NCBI GenBank assembly: GCA_034437755.1
Contig: DAOTTV010000124.1
Location: 1-64,000 of the forward strand
Direction: 5' to 3'
DNA length: 64,000 bases
Source of the DNA: JAUZRW01 sp034437755
GTDB lineage: Bacteria; Chloroflexota; Anaerolineae; Aggregatilineales; Phototrophicaceae
Positions within the stretch are counted from its first letter, which is position 1. Every line of letters starts with the position of its first letter. The notes below the pieces were generated by a model, which saw nothing but the letters and a program-made list of their open reading frames with translations, ran no database searches and was not told the DNA's origin. Positions 9,182-17,952 of this stretch are shown here, piece after piece. The position numbers were made by a program, and so were the translations under genes.

Positions 9182-9454
9182 ATGTTTAAACGCGATGCTA
9201 ACGGCAACATTCTCTCATGGAAGAGCAAGAATAGCATCTTAAGTATCGGGTCATCCCACAGTATCCTCTGTATTGGTAGTACAGGCAGTCTCTTGTCAAT
9301 CGGCAGTGCGGGTTGTATCCTGTGCATCGGGTGTGCGGGCAGTCTCTTGTCGATTGTGAGTGCCGGCTCTATTTTGAGCATTGCGAGCATTCGGTCAATT
9401 GGTGGGCGCTTTTGTGCATCGTGGGGATGGTTGACACAAGACTACAACACGTAG
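9182..9454 (+). CDS. Small protein of tandem 9-residue repeats (S-I-L-S-I-G-S-x-G type)
   Basis: The 90-residue protein has a short polar head (MFKRDANGNILSWKSKN) and then six units of nine residues from residue 18 to 71, such as SILCIGSTG, SLLSIGSAG and CILCIGCAG, with a further degenerate unit at each side. Position 3 is always L and position 5 always I; positions 1, 4 and 7 are Ser or Cys. The tail is SWGWLTQDYNT. The regular alternation suggests a small beta-solenoid or a membrane-associated amyloid-like fold. The units correspond to 27-base DNA repeats at 9233-9394. No family is assigned with certainty. The gene lies 17 bases after rlmA and 13 bases before a small membrane protein gene, suggesting one transcript. 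Confidence 0.75.
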   Translation: MFKRDANGNILSWKSKNSILSIGSSHSILCIGSTGSLLSIGSAGCILCIGCAGSLLSIVSAGSILSIASIRSIGGRFCASWGWLTQDYNT

Positions 9455-9467
9455 GAGATAATCAATC

Positions 9468-9737
9468 TTGGGCAATAATAATATGAAGCAAATCATCATT
9501 CTCATCAGCCTCATCGCGTCGATTGCGTTTCTCGTGATGTCGATTGTAGCGACATGGCAGATATTCACCATTTTGCTGGATACCGACAGTGTCGTGCGGG
9601 CTGAGCTGTGGATTTTCTTGATTATGAGTTTTACGGGCGGGGTGATCCTGCTCAGCATGTCATGGGGCATTGCTGAGCTGGGCGACCGCAACCGAATGCG
9701 CCCGGCAATGGCGGGCGATGATGATGACGACATCTAA
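9468..9737 (+). CDS. Small two-helix membrane protein, 89 aa
   Basis: The TTG at 9468 is chosen because AGGAGA lies 9 bases before it; an ATG five codons on (9483) is the alternative. Two hydrophobic helices are clear (QIIILISLIASIAFLVMSIV, and a second around WIFLIMSFTGGVILLSMSW), followed by a charged tail ending in five aspartates. No family was recognised. It probably forms a unit with the upstream repeat protein, which could be its partner at the membrane; this is inference from spacing only. Confidence 0.7.
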   Translation: MGNNNMKQIIILISLIASIAFLVMSIVATWQIFTILLDTDSVVRAELWIFLIMSFTGGVILLSMSWGIAELGDRNRMRPAMAGDDDDDI

Positions 9738-9870
9738 GCCAGACGATCGTAAGACACGAACCAGATAACGCGTATCATCAGGGGGGATGTTGATCCGGCG
9801 CGACGCTGGAACGCTACATAACACGGTGGACAGCCTACGGGGTGTTCATCGCCCTCACCTGCGATTGTGT

Positions 9871-9893
9871 TATCTCTATGTGACAGAGAGATA
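9871..9893. other. Short dyad upstream of a membrane protein gene
   Basis: TATCTCT at 9871-9877 pairs with AGAGATA at 9887-9893 in the 170-base gap before the next gene. No T-run follows. It could be an operator or a hairpin in the leader. Confidence 0.3.
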
Positions 9894-9907
9894 GAAACGA
9901 TTGCCTT

Positions 9908-10351
9908 ATGCCAGACCGCATGTCAACCCGCCAATCCTCCGGTTGTTTACTGATGTTCGTCATCGGTTTATGCCTGTATCAAATCTTCGTCTTCATTCAC
10001 GTGTTACAAATAGAGGAGACGATTCGTACAGCGCTGATTCCACCAGTGCCGGTACAGATAGGCTTGGGGATACTGTGGCTGATGCTTTTAGGACAAACCG
10101 CCATCGGCTTGGTCATCAAGCAAGCTGTTGCATTACGATATGGCGGGTGGATTGTTATAGCATATGTTATCTATCGCTTAGGCTATGTGATCCTGTTCGT
10201 ACAGGCGGATTACAACCGTAATCGTTTGCCGTTTTTAATTTTATTCACGATACTAGTGCTTATTGTACCGATAATGACGCTTCTCCATCGCGAGGGGCAG
10301 ATAAAAAAGCAAAGAGAGGTTATTTCACATGGTAGTGAATCCGAAAATTGA
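9908..10351 (+). CDS. Membrane protein with about four helices, 147 aa
   Basis: Hydrophobic segments are seen at about residues 12-32 (LLMFVIGLCLYQIFVFI), 45-68, 78-98 and 106-124 (FLILFTILVLIVPIMTLL). The C-terminus is short and charged. No family was recognised. The 3' end overlaps the start of the carboxyltransferase gene by 23 bases, with the ribosome site of that gene inside this frame, so translation of the two may be coupled. ATG at 9908 was used; an alternative ATG lies at 9920. Confidence 0.65.
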   Translation: MPDRMSTRQSSGCLLMFVIGLCLYQIFVFIHVLQIEETIRTALIPPVPVQIGLGILWLMLLGQTAIGLVIKQAVALRYGGWIVIAYVIYRLGYVILFVQADYNRNRLPFLILFTILVLIVPIMTLLHREGQIKKQREVISHGSESEN

Positions 10352-11879
10352 GGAGCTACGCGAGAAGCGCGCCGAGAGCCACGCTGGTGGCGGCGAAGAG
10401 CGCATCCAACGCCAACATGACAAAGGGCGCAATACGGCTTATGGGCGGCTTGATATTCTGCTTGATCCCGGTAGCTTCCGTGAGTTAGACGCATTCGCTG
10501 AACATCGCTCGACGAACTTCGGGCTGGATAAGCAGAAAATCCCCGGCGATAGCGTCGTCACGGGTTGGGGCACGATCGACGGTCGTCTGGTCTATGTCTA
10601 CTCGCAAGACTTCACCGTCTTCGGCGGGAGCTTGAGCGAAGTCCACGCGCAGAAGATTTGCAAAGTGATGGATATGGCGATGAAGACCGGCGCACCGATC
10701 ATCGGCTTGAACGATAGCGGCGGCGCACGCATTCAAGAAGGGGTCGAGAGCCTCGCTGGTTATGCCGATATTTTCTTGCGGAATACGCTGGCAAGTGGTG
10801 TCATCCCACAGATTAGCGTCATCATGGGGCCGTGCGCGGGTGGGGCGGTCTATAGCCCGGCGCTGATGGACTACGTGATTATGGTCAAAGAGACGAGCTA
10901 TATGTTCATCACTGGGCCGAACGTCGTCAAACAAGTGCTGAACGAAGACATCACGTCAGAAGACCTCGGCGGCGCGAGTGTGCATTCTAGCAAGAGCGGG
11001 GTTGCCCATCTCGCCGCTGATGATGAGACACAGGCGCTGATGATGGTGCGCGAACTGCTGCGCTATATGCCACAGAACAACATGGAAGATGCGCCTTACG
11101 AGACGACGACCGATGATCTCTTACGTGCTGATGCCGCGCTCGATACCATCGTGCCGGATAACCCCAACAAGCCCTACGACATGAAAGACGTGATCGAAAA
11201 AGTGGTCGATGACGGGCATTTCTTCGAGGTACAAGAAGCTTATGCGGCGAATATCGTCGTCGGCTATGCACGTCTGGGTGGGCACGCGGTCGGCATCGTC
11301 GCGAATCAGCCGATGGTGCTTGCCGGTGTGCTGGATATCAACGCCAGCGAGAAAGCCGCCCGCTTCATCCGCACCTGCGATGCCTTCAATATTCCGCTGA
11401 TTACGTTCGTCGATGTGCCGGGCTATCTGCCGGGGCGTGATCAGGAACATGCGGGTATCATTCGCTCTGGGGCGAAGTTGCTCTACGCCTATTGCGAAGC
11501 CACCGTGCCTAAGCTGACAGTCACGACGCGCAAAGCCTACGGCGGTGCCTACTGCGTGATGAGCAGTAAGCACATTCGCGGGGACGTGAACCTCGCGTGG
11601 CCCACTGCCGAAATCGCCGTGATGGGGCCTGAAGGCGCCGTCGAGATTATCAACCGTCGCGAACTCGCCGCCTCGGATGATCCGGTGACGAAGAAGAAAG
11701 AACTCGCGGACGAATATCGTGAACGCTTCGCGCACCCGTACATCGCCGCTAGTCGGGGCTTCGTCGATGATGTGATCGAACCGAACGAAACCCGCGCCCG
11801 CCTGATTAACGCCTTACAAGTATTCCAGAATAAGCGCGATGACAATCCACCGAAGAAACACGGCAATGTCCCGCTTTAA
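10329..11879 (+). CDS. pccB: Acyl-CoA carboxylase carboxyltransferase (propionyl-CoA carboxylase beta-like)
   Basis: The 516-residue protein matches the fused N- and C-lobe carboxyltransferase of the PCC/ACC family. The two oxyanion-hole regions are present: glycine-rich segments GLNDSGGARIQEG and GPCAGGAVYSP in the N half, and FVDVPGYLPGRDQEH and AYGGAYCVMSSKH in the C half. It transfers CO2 from carboxybiotin to an acyl-CoA. Cys409 stands where PccB enzymes carry the specificity aspartate (GGAYDVM), so the acyl chain preference is open. Downstream lie the biotin carboxylase and biotin carrier genes in the same direction (spacing 21 and 3 bases), forming one operon. The gene starts at an ATG after GAGAGG. 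Confidence 0.93.
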   Translation: MVVNPKIEELREKRAESHAGGGEERIQRQHDKGRNTAYGRLDILLDPGSFRELDAFAEHRSTNFGLDKQKIPGDSVVTGWGTIDGRLVYVYSQDFTVFGGSLSEVHAQKICKVMDMAMKTGAPIIGLNDSGGARIQEGVESLAGYADIFLRNTLASGVIPQISVIMGPCAGGAVYSPALMDYVIMVKETSYMFITGPNVVKQVLNEDITSEDLGGASVHSSKSGVAHLAADDETQALMMVRELLRYMPQNNMEDAPYETTTDDLLRADAALDTIVPDNPNKPYDMKDVIEKVVDDGHFFEVQEAYAANIVVGYARLGGHAVGIVANQPMVLAGVLDINASEKAARFIRTCDAFNIPLITFVDVPGYLPGRDQEHAGIIRSGAKLLYAYCEATVPKLTVTTRKAYGGAYCVMSSKHIRGDVNLAWPTAEIAVMGPEGAVEIINRRELAASDDPVTKKKELADEYRERFAHPYIAASRGFVDDVIEPNETRARLINALQVFQNKRDDNPPKKHGNVPL

Positions 11880-11900
11880 GGGCAAGGAGACGATCTACCG

Positions 11901-13427
11901 ATGACTGATGTACAGACAAAATCGATCCAGAAAATCCTCATTGCCAATCGTGGCGAAATCGCCGTGCGTGTCATTCGTGGGGCGCGTGATATGGGGATTG
12001 CGACCGTGTCGGTCTATAGCGATGCCGATCGGACGGCTTTGCACACACGCTATGCCGACGAAGCGGTGAACATCGGCGCGCCACAACCCCGCGAGAGCTA
12101 CCTGAAAATGGAGAAAATCATCGCCGCCGCCAAAGCGACCGGTGCTGATGCCGTCCATCCCGGTTACGGCTTCTTAGCAGAAAATGCCGACTTCGCCGAA
12201 CTCTGCACCGATGAAGGCTTGATCTTCATCGGGCCTTCGCCCTCGGCTATCCGTGCGATGGGCGATAAGCAATCTGCGCGCGATGCTGTGCGTAAGAATA
12301 ACGTGCCGCTGATCCCCGGTACCGAAGCCGGCTTGCACGATGATGATCTGATCGCCGCCGCCGATGACATCGGCTATCCGATCATGGTCAAAGCGGTTGC
12401 CGGTGGGGGCGGCAAGGGTATGCGGCAGGTGCATAGCCCGCAAGACCTGCGCTCGGCTTTGCGTAATGCCCGCGCTGAGGCTGAAAGTTCCTTCGGCAAT
12501 GGCAATCTCTACATCGAGAAACTGCTGGTCGGCGCACGCCATATCGAATTCCAGATTCTCGCCGATCATCACGGGAATACGATCCACCTTGGCGAGCGTG
12601 AATGCAGTATCCAGCGCCGCAACCAGAAGCTCGTCGAAGAAGCGCCGAGTCCCTTCATGGATGCTGACTTGCGCCAACGCATGGGCGAGATGTCGATTGC
12701 CGCCGCGCAGGCGGTCAATTACGTGAACGCTGGCACGATCGAGTGTATGGTCGATAAGAATAAGAACTTCTACTTCCTTGAGATGAATACGCGCTTGCAG
12801 GTCGAGCATCCGGTGACGGAACTGGTGACCGGTATTGATCTGGTGAAAGAGCAGATTCGCATTGCCCGTGGGCGACGCATGACCCCGACCGAGAGCATCC
12901 TTGAGCCGAAAGGCTGGGCGATCGAGTGTCGGATCAATGCCGAAGACCCCTACAATAATTTCATCCCATCGGTAGGTATGGTGACCGCCGTACAAACGCC
13001 CAAGGGTCCCGGCGTGCGCGTCGATAGTGGGGTCTATGCCGGTTATGAAATCACGCCTTACTACGATAGCATGATCGCCAAGCTCATCACATACGGTGAG
13101 GATCGTAAGTTGGCGACGGCGCGTATGCGTCGTGCGCTGTCGGAATACGTGCTGATGGGGGTCAAGCATAATATCCCCTTCCACATCAACTTGTTGAATA
13201 GCGTCAGCTTCCATGCCGGGCAGTTCGACACATGCTTTGTCGAGACGCGCTTTAGCATGGAAACCTACGAATCAGAACCGACAGAAGCCGAACTGGAGAC
13301 GGTCGCCATCGCCGCGACCCTGCACGCCCACCGCAAACGCCAACTCGCGTCACAGGTGGTCGCGCCGGCAAAGCGCGATACGAGCAACTGGAAGTGGGTC
13401 GGGCGTTACGAAAGGATTCACCGTTAA
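11901..13427 (+). CDS. accC: Biotin carboxylase subunit of acyl-CoA carboxylase
   Basis: The 508-residue ATP-grasp enzyme carboxylates biotin on the carrier protein using ATP and bicarbonate. Seen are the N-terminal preATP-grasp fold (ILIANRGEIAVRVIRGARDM), the glycine-rich ATP loop (VKAVAGGGGKGMRQV), the ERECSIQRRNQK segment and the active-site signature EMNTRLQVEHPVTE. Length is slightly over the 450 usual for stand-alone AccC because of a C-terminal tail of about 50 residues (with HRKRQLASQV), which resembles the linker leading to the carrier in fused alpha subunits; here the carrier is encoded separately. AAGGAGA lies 9 bases before the ATG. The stop is 3 bases from the carrier ATG. Confidence 0.95.
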   Translation: MTDVQTKSIQKILIANRGEIAVRVIRGARDMGIATVSVYSDADRTALHTRYADEAVNIGAPQPRESYLKMEKIIAAAKATGADAVHPGYGFLAENADFAELCTDEGLIFIGPSPSAIRAMGDKQSARDAVRKNNVPLIPGTEAGLHDDDLIAAADDIGYPIMVKAVAGGGGKGMRQVHSPQDLRSALRNARAEAESSFGNGNLYIEKLLVGARHIEFQILADHHGNTIHLGERECSIQRRNQKLVEEAPSPFMDADLRQRMGEMSIAAAQAVNYVNAGTIECMVDKNKNFYFLEMNTRLQVEHPVTELVTGIDLVKEQIRIARGRRMTPTESILEPKGWAIECRINAEDPYNNFIPSVGMVTAVQTPKGPGVRVDSGVYAGYEITPYYDSMIAKLITYGEDRKLATARMRRALSEYVLMGVKHNIPFHINLLNSVSFHAGQFDTCFVETRFSMETYESEPTEAELETVAIAATLHAHRKRQLASQVVAPAKRDTSNWKWVGRYERIHR

Positions 13428-13430
13428 ATC

Positions 13431-13940
13431 ATGAAGTACACCACGATACTCAACAACGAACAATACGAAGTCGAAATACTGGACGATGGCGCGGTGCTGG
13501 TCAATGGACAACGGCGCGAAGTCGATTTTCTGGACTTGGGCGGTGCGCTCTACTCGATCATCACCGATAATAAATCGCTGGAAGTCGCCATTGACGAAGA
13601 TCAGGGCGAGTACGAAGTCCTGCTCGACGGTCGCCTGTACGACGCGCAAGTGCTGGACGCACGCGCCCTGCTGATGGCACAGCGCAAGGGCGGTCTGGGT
13701 GCGGGATCGGGCGAAGTCAACGCGCCGATGCCGGGCTTGATTGTCGAAGTGCTGGTCGAAGAAGGTGATGTCGTCGCCGAAGGGCAGACGGTCGTCATCC
13801 TCGAATCGATGAAGATGCAGAATGAACTCAAATCACCGATTGCAGGCACAGTGCAGACGGTCACCTGTCACGCGCAGGAGACTGTCGATAAAAATGCCCT
13901 GCTGGTGAATATCGTCAGCGACGACGACGAAGATGCCTAG
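13431..13940 (+). CDS. Biotin carboxyl carrier protein of acyl-CoA carboxylase
   Basis: This 169-residue protein ends in a biotinyl domain of about 75 residues with the biotinylation motif ESMKMQ; Lys128 is the expected biotinylated residue. The N-terminal half (residues 1-85) is a beta-rich region resembling the BT linker that joins biotin carboxylase and carrier in propionyl-CoA carboxylase alpha chains, so the protein looks like the split-off C-terminal part of such a chain. That supports a multi-chain PCC-type enzyme rather than an E. coli-like ACC. The tail is acidic (VSDDDEDA). It is the last gene of the carboxylase operon and is followed by a strong hairpin. Confidence 0.92.
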   Translation: MKYTTILNNEQYEVEILDDGAVLVNGQRREVDFLDLGGALYSIITDNKSLEVAIDEDQGEYEVLLDGRLYDAQVLDARALLMAQRKGGLGAGSGEVNAPMPGLIVEVLVEEGDVVAEGQTVVILESMKMQNELKSPIAGTVQTVTCHAQETVDKNALLVNIVSDDDEDA

Positions 13941-13949
13941 ATAGATCAG

Positions 13950-13983
13950 CGCCGTATGGGGGCGCTTATGCCCCCGCACGGCG
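13950..13983 (+). terminator. Hairpin after the acyl-CoA carboxylase operon
   Basis: CGCCGT pairs with ACGGCG and GGGGGC with GCCCCC around a 6-base loop, with a 2-base internal mismatch. There is only a weak T-stretch about 10 bases later, so termination strength is uncertain. Confidence 0.55.
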
Positions 13984-14095
13984 TGATTGTCGTGTTTTGT
14001 CCCCTGCGTTAGATATTCTCCTATTCCATCCCTCGCTAATCTGCGCTAGCATATGCGCCCGATTATCAAGCAAGTGAGTGAAGTCGATCACACAC

Positions 14096-15409
14096 ATGGC
14101 ACGAGTCCGTTCGTTACAGATGAGACCGCAAGTATGGGATGCGCTGTGGCTGTTGCTACTGGCGTTTTTTGTGTGGGCTGGGGTGCGTCATGTGCCCTTA
14201 CATGGCGACGAACCCACGCAAATCTTCATGACGCGCGATTTTTATTATCAGGCGCAGGGGGACTGGGAACAGGTGCGCTATCAAGCGTGGGATCAGCTAT
14301 CGCCACAGGCGGCGACTGAGCAGGATTTACGCCTCTTGAATGGGACCCTTCCCAAATATATCTTCGGCGCGACCGCCTATCTCAGCGGTTATACCTTGTC
14401 TGATCTCAACGATCAATGGGTATGGGGGACTGGCTGGCAATGGAATCACGAGAACGGGCATGTACCACAGGCTGATTTGCTGGTGCGCTTGCGTACAGTG
14501 TCCGCGCTGATGTTCAGCCTAAGTGTGGTCGTTCTATTCGTGATTGGGATGCACATCGACGGGCGCTTGGTCGCCTATGTCGCGACAGCGTATTACGCGC
14601 TCAATCCAGCACTGCTCATCAACGGGCGGCGCGTGATGATGGAAAGCGCGATGCTCCTGTTCTCGCTGGCGGTTGTCGCGGTTGGTCTGCTCGTCCTGCG
14701 CCAGCGTAACGTGTGGCTGTTCGTCCTGCTCGGTCTGGTGAGCGGGCTGGCAGTCGCCAGCAAGCATACATCCGTCGTGACGGTGATCACGGTCTTTGCG
14801 GCGATCACGGGCTACAGCCTCTACCAGCGCGACCACTGGCGCGTCATGCTCGGCGGGTTGATGCTGGCGGGCGGGCTATCGTTGGCCGTGTTCTACAGCC
14901 TGAATCCGGCGTGGTGGCACGCCCCCCTGACACGCGCCCCCGATTTGCTCGAGCGGCGCACAGAACTGCTATCGGGGCAGGTCGATGCGTTCGGCGGCTA
15001 TGAGACCTTCGACGCACAGGTCTCGGGCTTCATCCGCCAAGCCTTGATCGTCCAGCCCATGTATGCCGAAGTGCCGATCGACGGTTTCATCACTGCCCAA
15101 GCTGACCGCATCGCACAGTATGATCAGGCGTGGTATCGCGGAATCAGCATTGGTGGCTCGGTATCGGGGGCGATCGCGCTCACCGGACTCGTGCTGTGGG
15201 GCGTGTATCACCTGTGGCGCGCACCGTATCAGCCCGGCGATCGCGTGTTGGTGCTGGCGTGGGCGCTTGCCATGCTCTTGCTGACACTGGTCGTCACGCC
15301 GCTGGAGTGGCAACGCTATTACTTGCCGATGTATCCGGTGATTGCTCTGCTGGGGGCGCTGGGCGTGCGTGCGCTGGGGCGGATGCTAGAACGGGAGCAA
15401 ACGCGATGA
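14096..15409 (+). CDS. Membrane glycosyltransferase, GT39/PMT-like
   Basis: The 437-residue protein (start at ATG 14096; an upstream in-frame start at 14078 is possible) has about ten or more membrane segments. After the first helix, the outside loop carries a neighbouring Asp-Glu pair (LHGDEPTQIFMTRDFYY), the hallmark of dolichyl-phosphate mannosyltransferases and ArnT-like GT-C enzymes, where the acidic residue serves catalysis. Such enzymes use polyprenyl-phosphate sugars to glycosylate proteins or lipids at the outer face of the membrane. Its stop codon overlaps the start of the next gene (ATGA), so the two are translationally coupled and may act together. Confidence 0.8.
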   Translation: MARVRSLQMRPQVWDALWLLLLAFFVWAGVRHVPLHGDEPTQIFMTRDFYYQAQGDWEQVRYQAWDQLSPQAATEQDLRLLNGTLPKYIFGATAYLSGYTLSDLNDQWVWGTGWQWNHENGHVPQADLLVRLRTVSALMFSLSVVVLFVIGMHIDGRLVAYVATAYYALNPALLINGRRVMMESAMLLFSLAVVAVGLLVLRQRNVWLFVLLGLVSGLAVASKHTSVVTVITVFAAITGYSLYQRDHWRVMLGGLMLAGGLSLAVFYSLNPAWWHAPLTRAPDLLERRTELLSGQVDAFGGYETFDAQVSGFIRQALIVQPMYAEVPIDGFITAQADRIAQYDQAWYRGISIGGSVSGAIALTGLVLWGVYHLWRAPYQPGDRVLVLAWALAMLLLTLVVTPLEWQRYYLPMYPVIALLGALGVRALGRMLEREQTR

Positions 15410-17919
15410 CACTCGACTGGTTGCAACAGACACTCGCAGTATTGCCTTATGCGCTGTGGCTTTATGTCGCTATGGGCGTGCCTTATGCTTTGCTCGTCCT
15501 GCCGCGTGCTGATTGGCATCAACGAGCGCTGGTGGTGGCAGTGGGCTTCGCGCTCGCCCCTGCCTTACTGACGGCGTATCTGCTAGGGCTGGGCTGGGGG
15601 GGCGCACTGCTCGATATGCGTCTGCTGTGTTTTGATCTCGCGCTTGCTGGCTTGATTGCGCTCACGCTCATTGGCTGGGGCGCGTGTGCTTACAAGTGGC
15701 GCACGACACGCCCCGCGCCCAAAGTCGCGTCGTCCCCGTGGGCATTCGACGAAAAGCTCTTGATCGGGCTGATTGTCGGGGCGCTGGCGGTGCGCTGGGT
15801 CGTCACGTCCTTCTGGACGTTCACGGCGTATGATGCGCTGTGGGTCTATGGGTATCAGAGCCGCCTCTATTTTCTGGAAGGGGTGATCCCCAACGACATC
15901 GGTTACTATCCGCAATTTCTCCAATTGCAATATACCTTCATGCAACTCGCCTACGGTGTGATCAGCGATTACGCCGCGCGTGCTGTGCTCCCGTTCTTGC
16001 ATCTCGGCAGTATCCTCGCCGTGTATGCGCTGGGAACCACCTTGTTCAGTCGGCGCGTGGGCATCATTATGGCGGGCTTGTGGACGCTGTATCCGCACGT
16101 TGCGCGCTGGTCGGCAATCGGTGATCTAGAAATCCCGCTGACCTTCGCCTTCACGTTGACGCTGACCTTCTTCATGCGTGCATGGATGAATCCGGATGAC
16201 CGTTGGCGGCGGCGCTATGATGCCCTGCTCGCGGGCGTGATGTTCGGCATTGCGATGTGGATCAAGCCGACGGCGGGCGCGTTCATCATCGGCGTGATCC
16301 TGCTAGTCGTGATCGAGTTTGTGCGCGTGCGGACCGATGTGCGGGCATGGTATCCGCGCTTTGAAGTGGCGGCGCTCACGGGCTTAGCCTGTATCCCACT
16401 AGGAAGTATCTGGTATGCCCGTAACGCGCTTTTGGGCTTGCCGCCGCTGGTCTTCCCGCATGAAAGCTGGGTGACGCGCGCGACGCGCAGTGGCGACTTG
16501 CTCAGCTGGTTGATCTTACCCTTGATCCTGCTCGTGCTGGTCATCCTCGTGCGGGATCGCGGCGGGCAATTGTGGCGCAAGCTGATTTTGTTGATCGGGG
16601 TGGGCTTGTTGTTGCTGGGAGCGATGCCGTCTAGTCCTCTGATAAACCCCGCCCGTATCGACCCGCCCGCGAGTTATATCCGCGCTCACGAATGGGCATT
16701 GCTCGGGCTCGGGCTGGGCTTAATCGTGTGGCAGTTACGTCCGTACATTACGGCACCCGTGCCCGCGACCTTGCGTCGCCTCGCGTGGTTCGGGCTGGTG
16801 ATTACGCCGTACTTCGTGACGTGGTTCATGTCTTATAGCTATCACGCACGCCTATCGTTCGCGATCACGCCTGCGCTGATGCTCCCGACTGCTTTGCTAC
16901 TGGCACATTACCTGCCAGCCCAGCAGGTGCGGGCATGGGGTATCGGACGTAAGACGGCGCTGGGGTTGATATTGCTGATCGCGGGTCTCGGGGTGATCCC
17001 GCAATCGTATTTGAGCATGTCGCGCTACACCGATTATCTGTGGACGGAACGCTATCCTACCGATTTTGATAAGTATCTCGCCCATAATCCGGGCGTATCG
17101 CTGGCGGCACAGCAATTGTGGGGCTGGCAAGCGCAAAACGACCGTGAGCCGGTGGTGGTCGCGCCGGGGGAACAACGCTTGCCCTTCTTCTTACCACAGG
17201 CGACAATCATCACGGATACTGTGCCGACTGAACTCGAATATCTGGAATCGGTCGGCGCGACGCATTACCAGTATGGCACGCAGGCAGGCTGGCGTTATGA
17301 GAACGACGAAGGCATCCCGCCAACCGCCAATCAGATTGTCTCTAGCCTAGCTCGTGCGGACATCATGACGCGCAAGCTGTTCTTCAACGATGGCACATTC
17401 CGCTATGAGTTATACGAGTTGCACCTCGATAATCGTTATATCGCGCCTGATGCGACTGACATCTACATCCTGCCGCAACCGGTACAATTCGGCGACTTCG
17501 CAACCTTGCGCGGGGTCAACATCGGCAACGATCAATTGTTGGGGAATAAGCTCTTCTTATCTTTTCTATGGGATGTACACGCGCCCGCGCCTGCTGATTA
17601 TACCGTGCGCCTTGACCTGCGCCATGAGCCGAGCGCGACGATCTATCACACATGGCAAGCACCTGTCGCGCAGGATGAGCGCGGCTACTATTACAACACG
17701 CGCCTGTGGGATGCAGGCGAGCGCGTGATTGATGCGCGTGCGGTGCAATTGCCACCGCCGTATCGCGATTATCCGCGCGGGTATGATTATCGTATTCTGC
17801 TGAATCTGGTCGATCAAGCGACGGGCGCGACAGTGCCGATCACGATTGACGGCGAGTTGTATCCGCAAGGCTATCCCTTGCATACGACCTTCGGGGTCGG
17901 GCGACCTGCGAGTGACTAG
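15406..17919 (+). CDS. Large membrane glycosyltransferase-like protein
   Basis: The 837-residue protein is taken to start at 15406, where ATGA overlaps the preceding stop; a longer in-frame extension runs through the upstream gene and is rejected. About a dozen membrane helices fill residues 1-560, including a first outer loop with FTAYDALWVYGYQSRLYF. A soluble domain of about 270 residues follows, rich in beta strands (for example VPTELEYLESVGATHYQYG), probably outside the membrane. The layout resembles GT-C glycosyltransferases with a periplasmic C-terminal domain. No exact family or substrate was recognised. A compact hairpin begins at the stop codon. Confidence 0.72.
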   Translation: MTLDWLQQTLAVLPYALWLYVAMGVPYALLVLPRADWHQRALVVAVGFALAPALLTAYLLGLGWGGALLDMRLLCFDLALAGLIALTLIGWGACAYKWRTTRPAPKVASSPWAFDEKLLIGLIVGALAVRWVVTSFWTFTAYDALWVYGYQSRLYFLEGVIPNDIGYYPQFLQLQYTFMQLAYGVISDYAARAVLPFLHLGSILAVYALGTTLFSRRVGIIMAGLWTLYPHVARWSAIGDLEIPLTFAFTLTLTFFMRAWMNPDDRWRRRYDALLAGVMFGIAMWIKPTAGAFIIGVILLVVIEFVRVRTDVRAWYPRFEVAALTGLACIPLGSIWYARNALLGLPPLVFPHESWVTRATRSGDLLSWLILPLILLVLVILVRDRGGQLWRKLILLIGVGLLLLGAMPSSPLINPARIDPPASYIRAHEWALLGLGLGLIVWQLRPYITAPVPATLRRLAWFGLVITPYFVTWFMSYSYHARLSFAITPALMLPTALLLAHYLPAQQVRAWGIGRKTALGLILLIAGLGVIPQSYLSMSRYTDYLWTERYPTDFDKYLAHNPGVSLAAQQLWGWQAQNDREPVVVAPGEQRLPFFLPQATIITDTVPTELEYLESVGATHYQYGTQAGWRYENDEGIPPTANQIVSSLARADIMTRKLFFNDGTFRYELYELHLDNRYIAPDATDIYILPQPVQFGDFATLRGVNIGNDQLLGNKLFLSFLWDVHAPAPADYTVRLDLRHEPSATIYHTWQAPVAQDERGYYYNTRLWDAGERVIDARAVQLPPPYRDYPRGYDYRILLNLVDQATGATVPITIDGELYPQGYPLHTTFGVGRPASD

Positions 17920-17941
17920 GGGAGAGCAGGCTCTCCCCGTT
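17919..17941. terminator. Hairpin between convergent genes
   Basis: GGGGAGAG (17919-17926) pairs perfectly with CTCTCCCC (17931-17938) around CAGG, and GTTT follows on the plus strand. It starts at the last base of the stop codon and lies between two convergent genes; it may serve the plus strand mainly. Confidence 0.6.
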
Positions 17942-17952
17942 TATGCTGAGCC

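Noticed and set aside
12174..13214. Long minus-strand open frame opposite the biotin carboxylase gene
   Set aside because: It is an antisense shadow of a confidently identified gene, without a domain or ribosome site.
15130..15405. 92-codon N-terminal extension of the second membrane glycosyltransferase
   Set aside because: It lies fully inside the preceding gene in another frame; the ATGA overlap at 15406 is the natural start.
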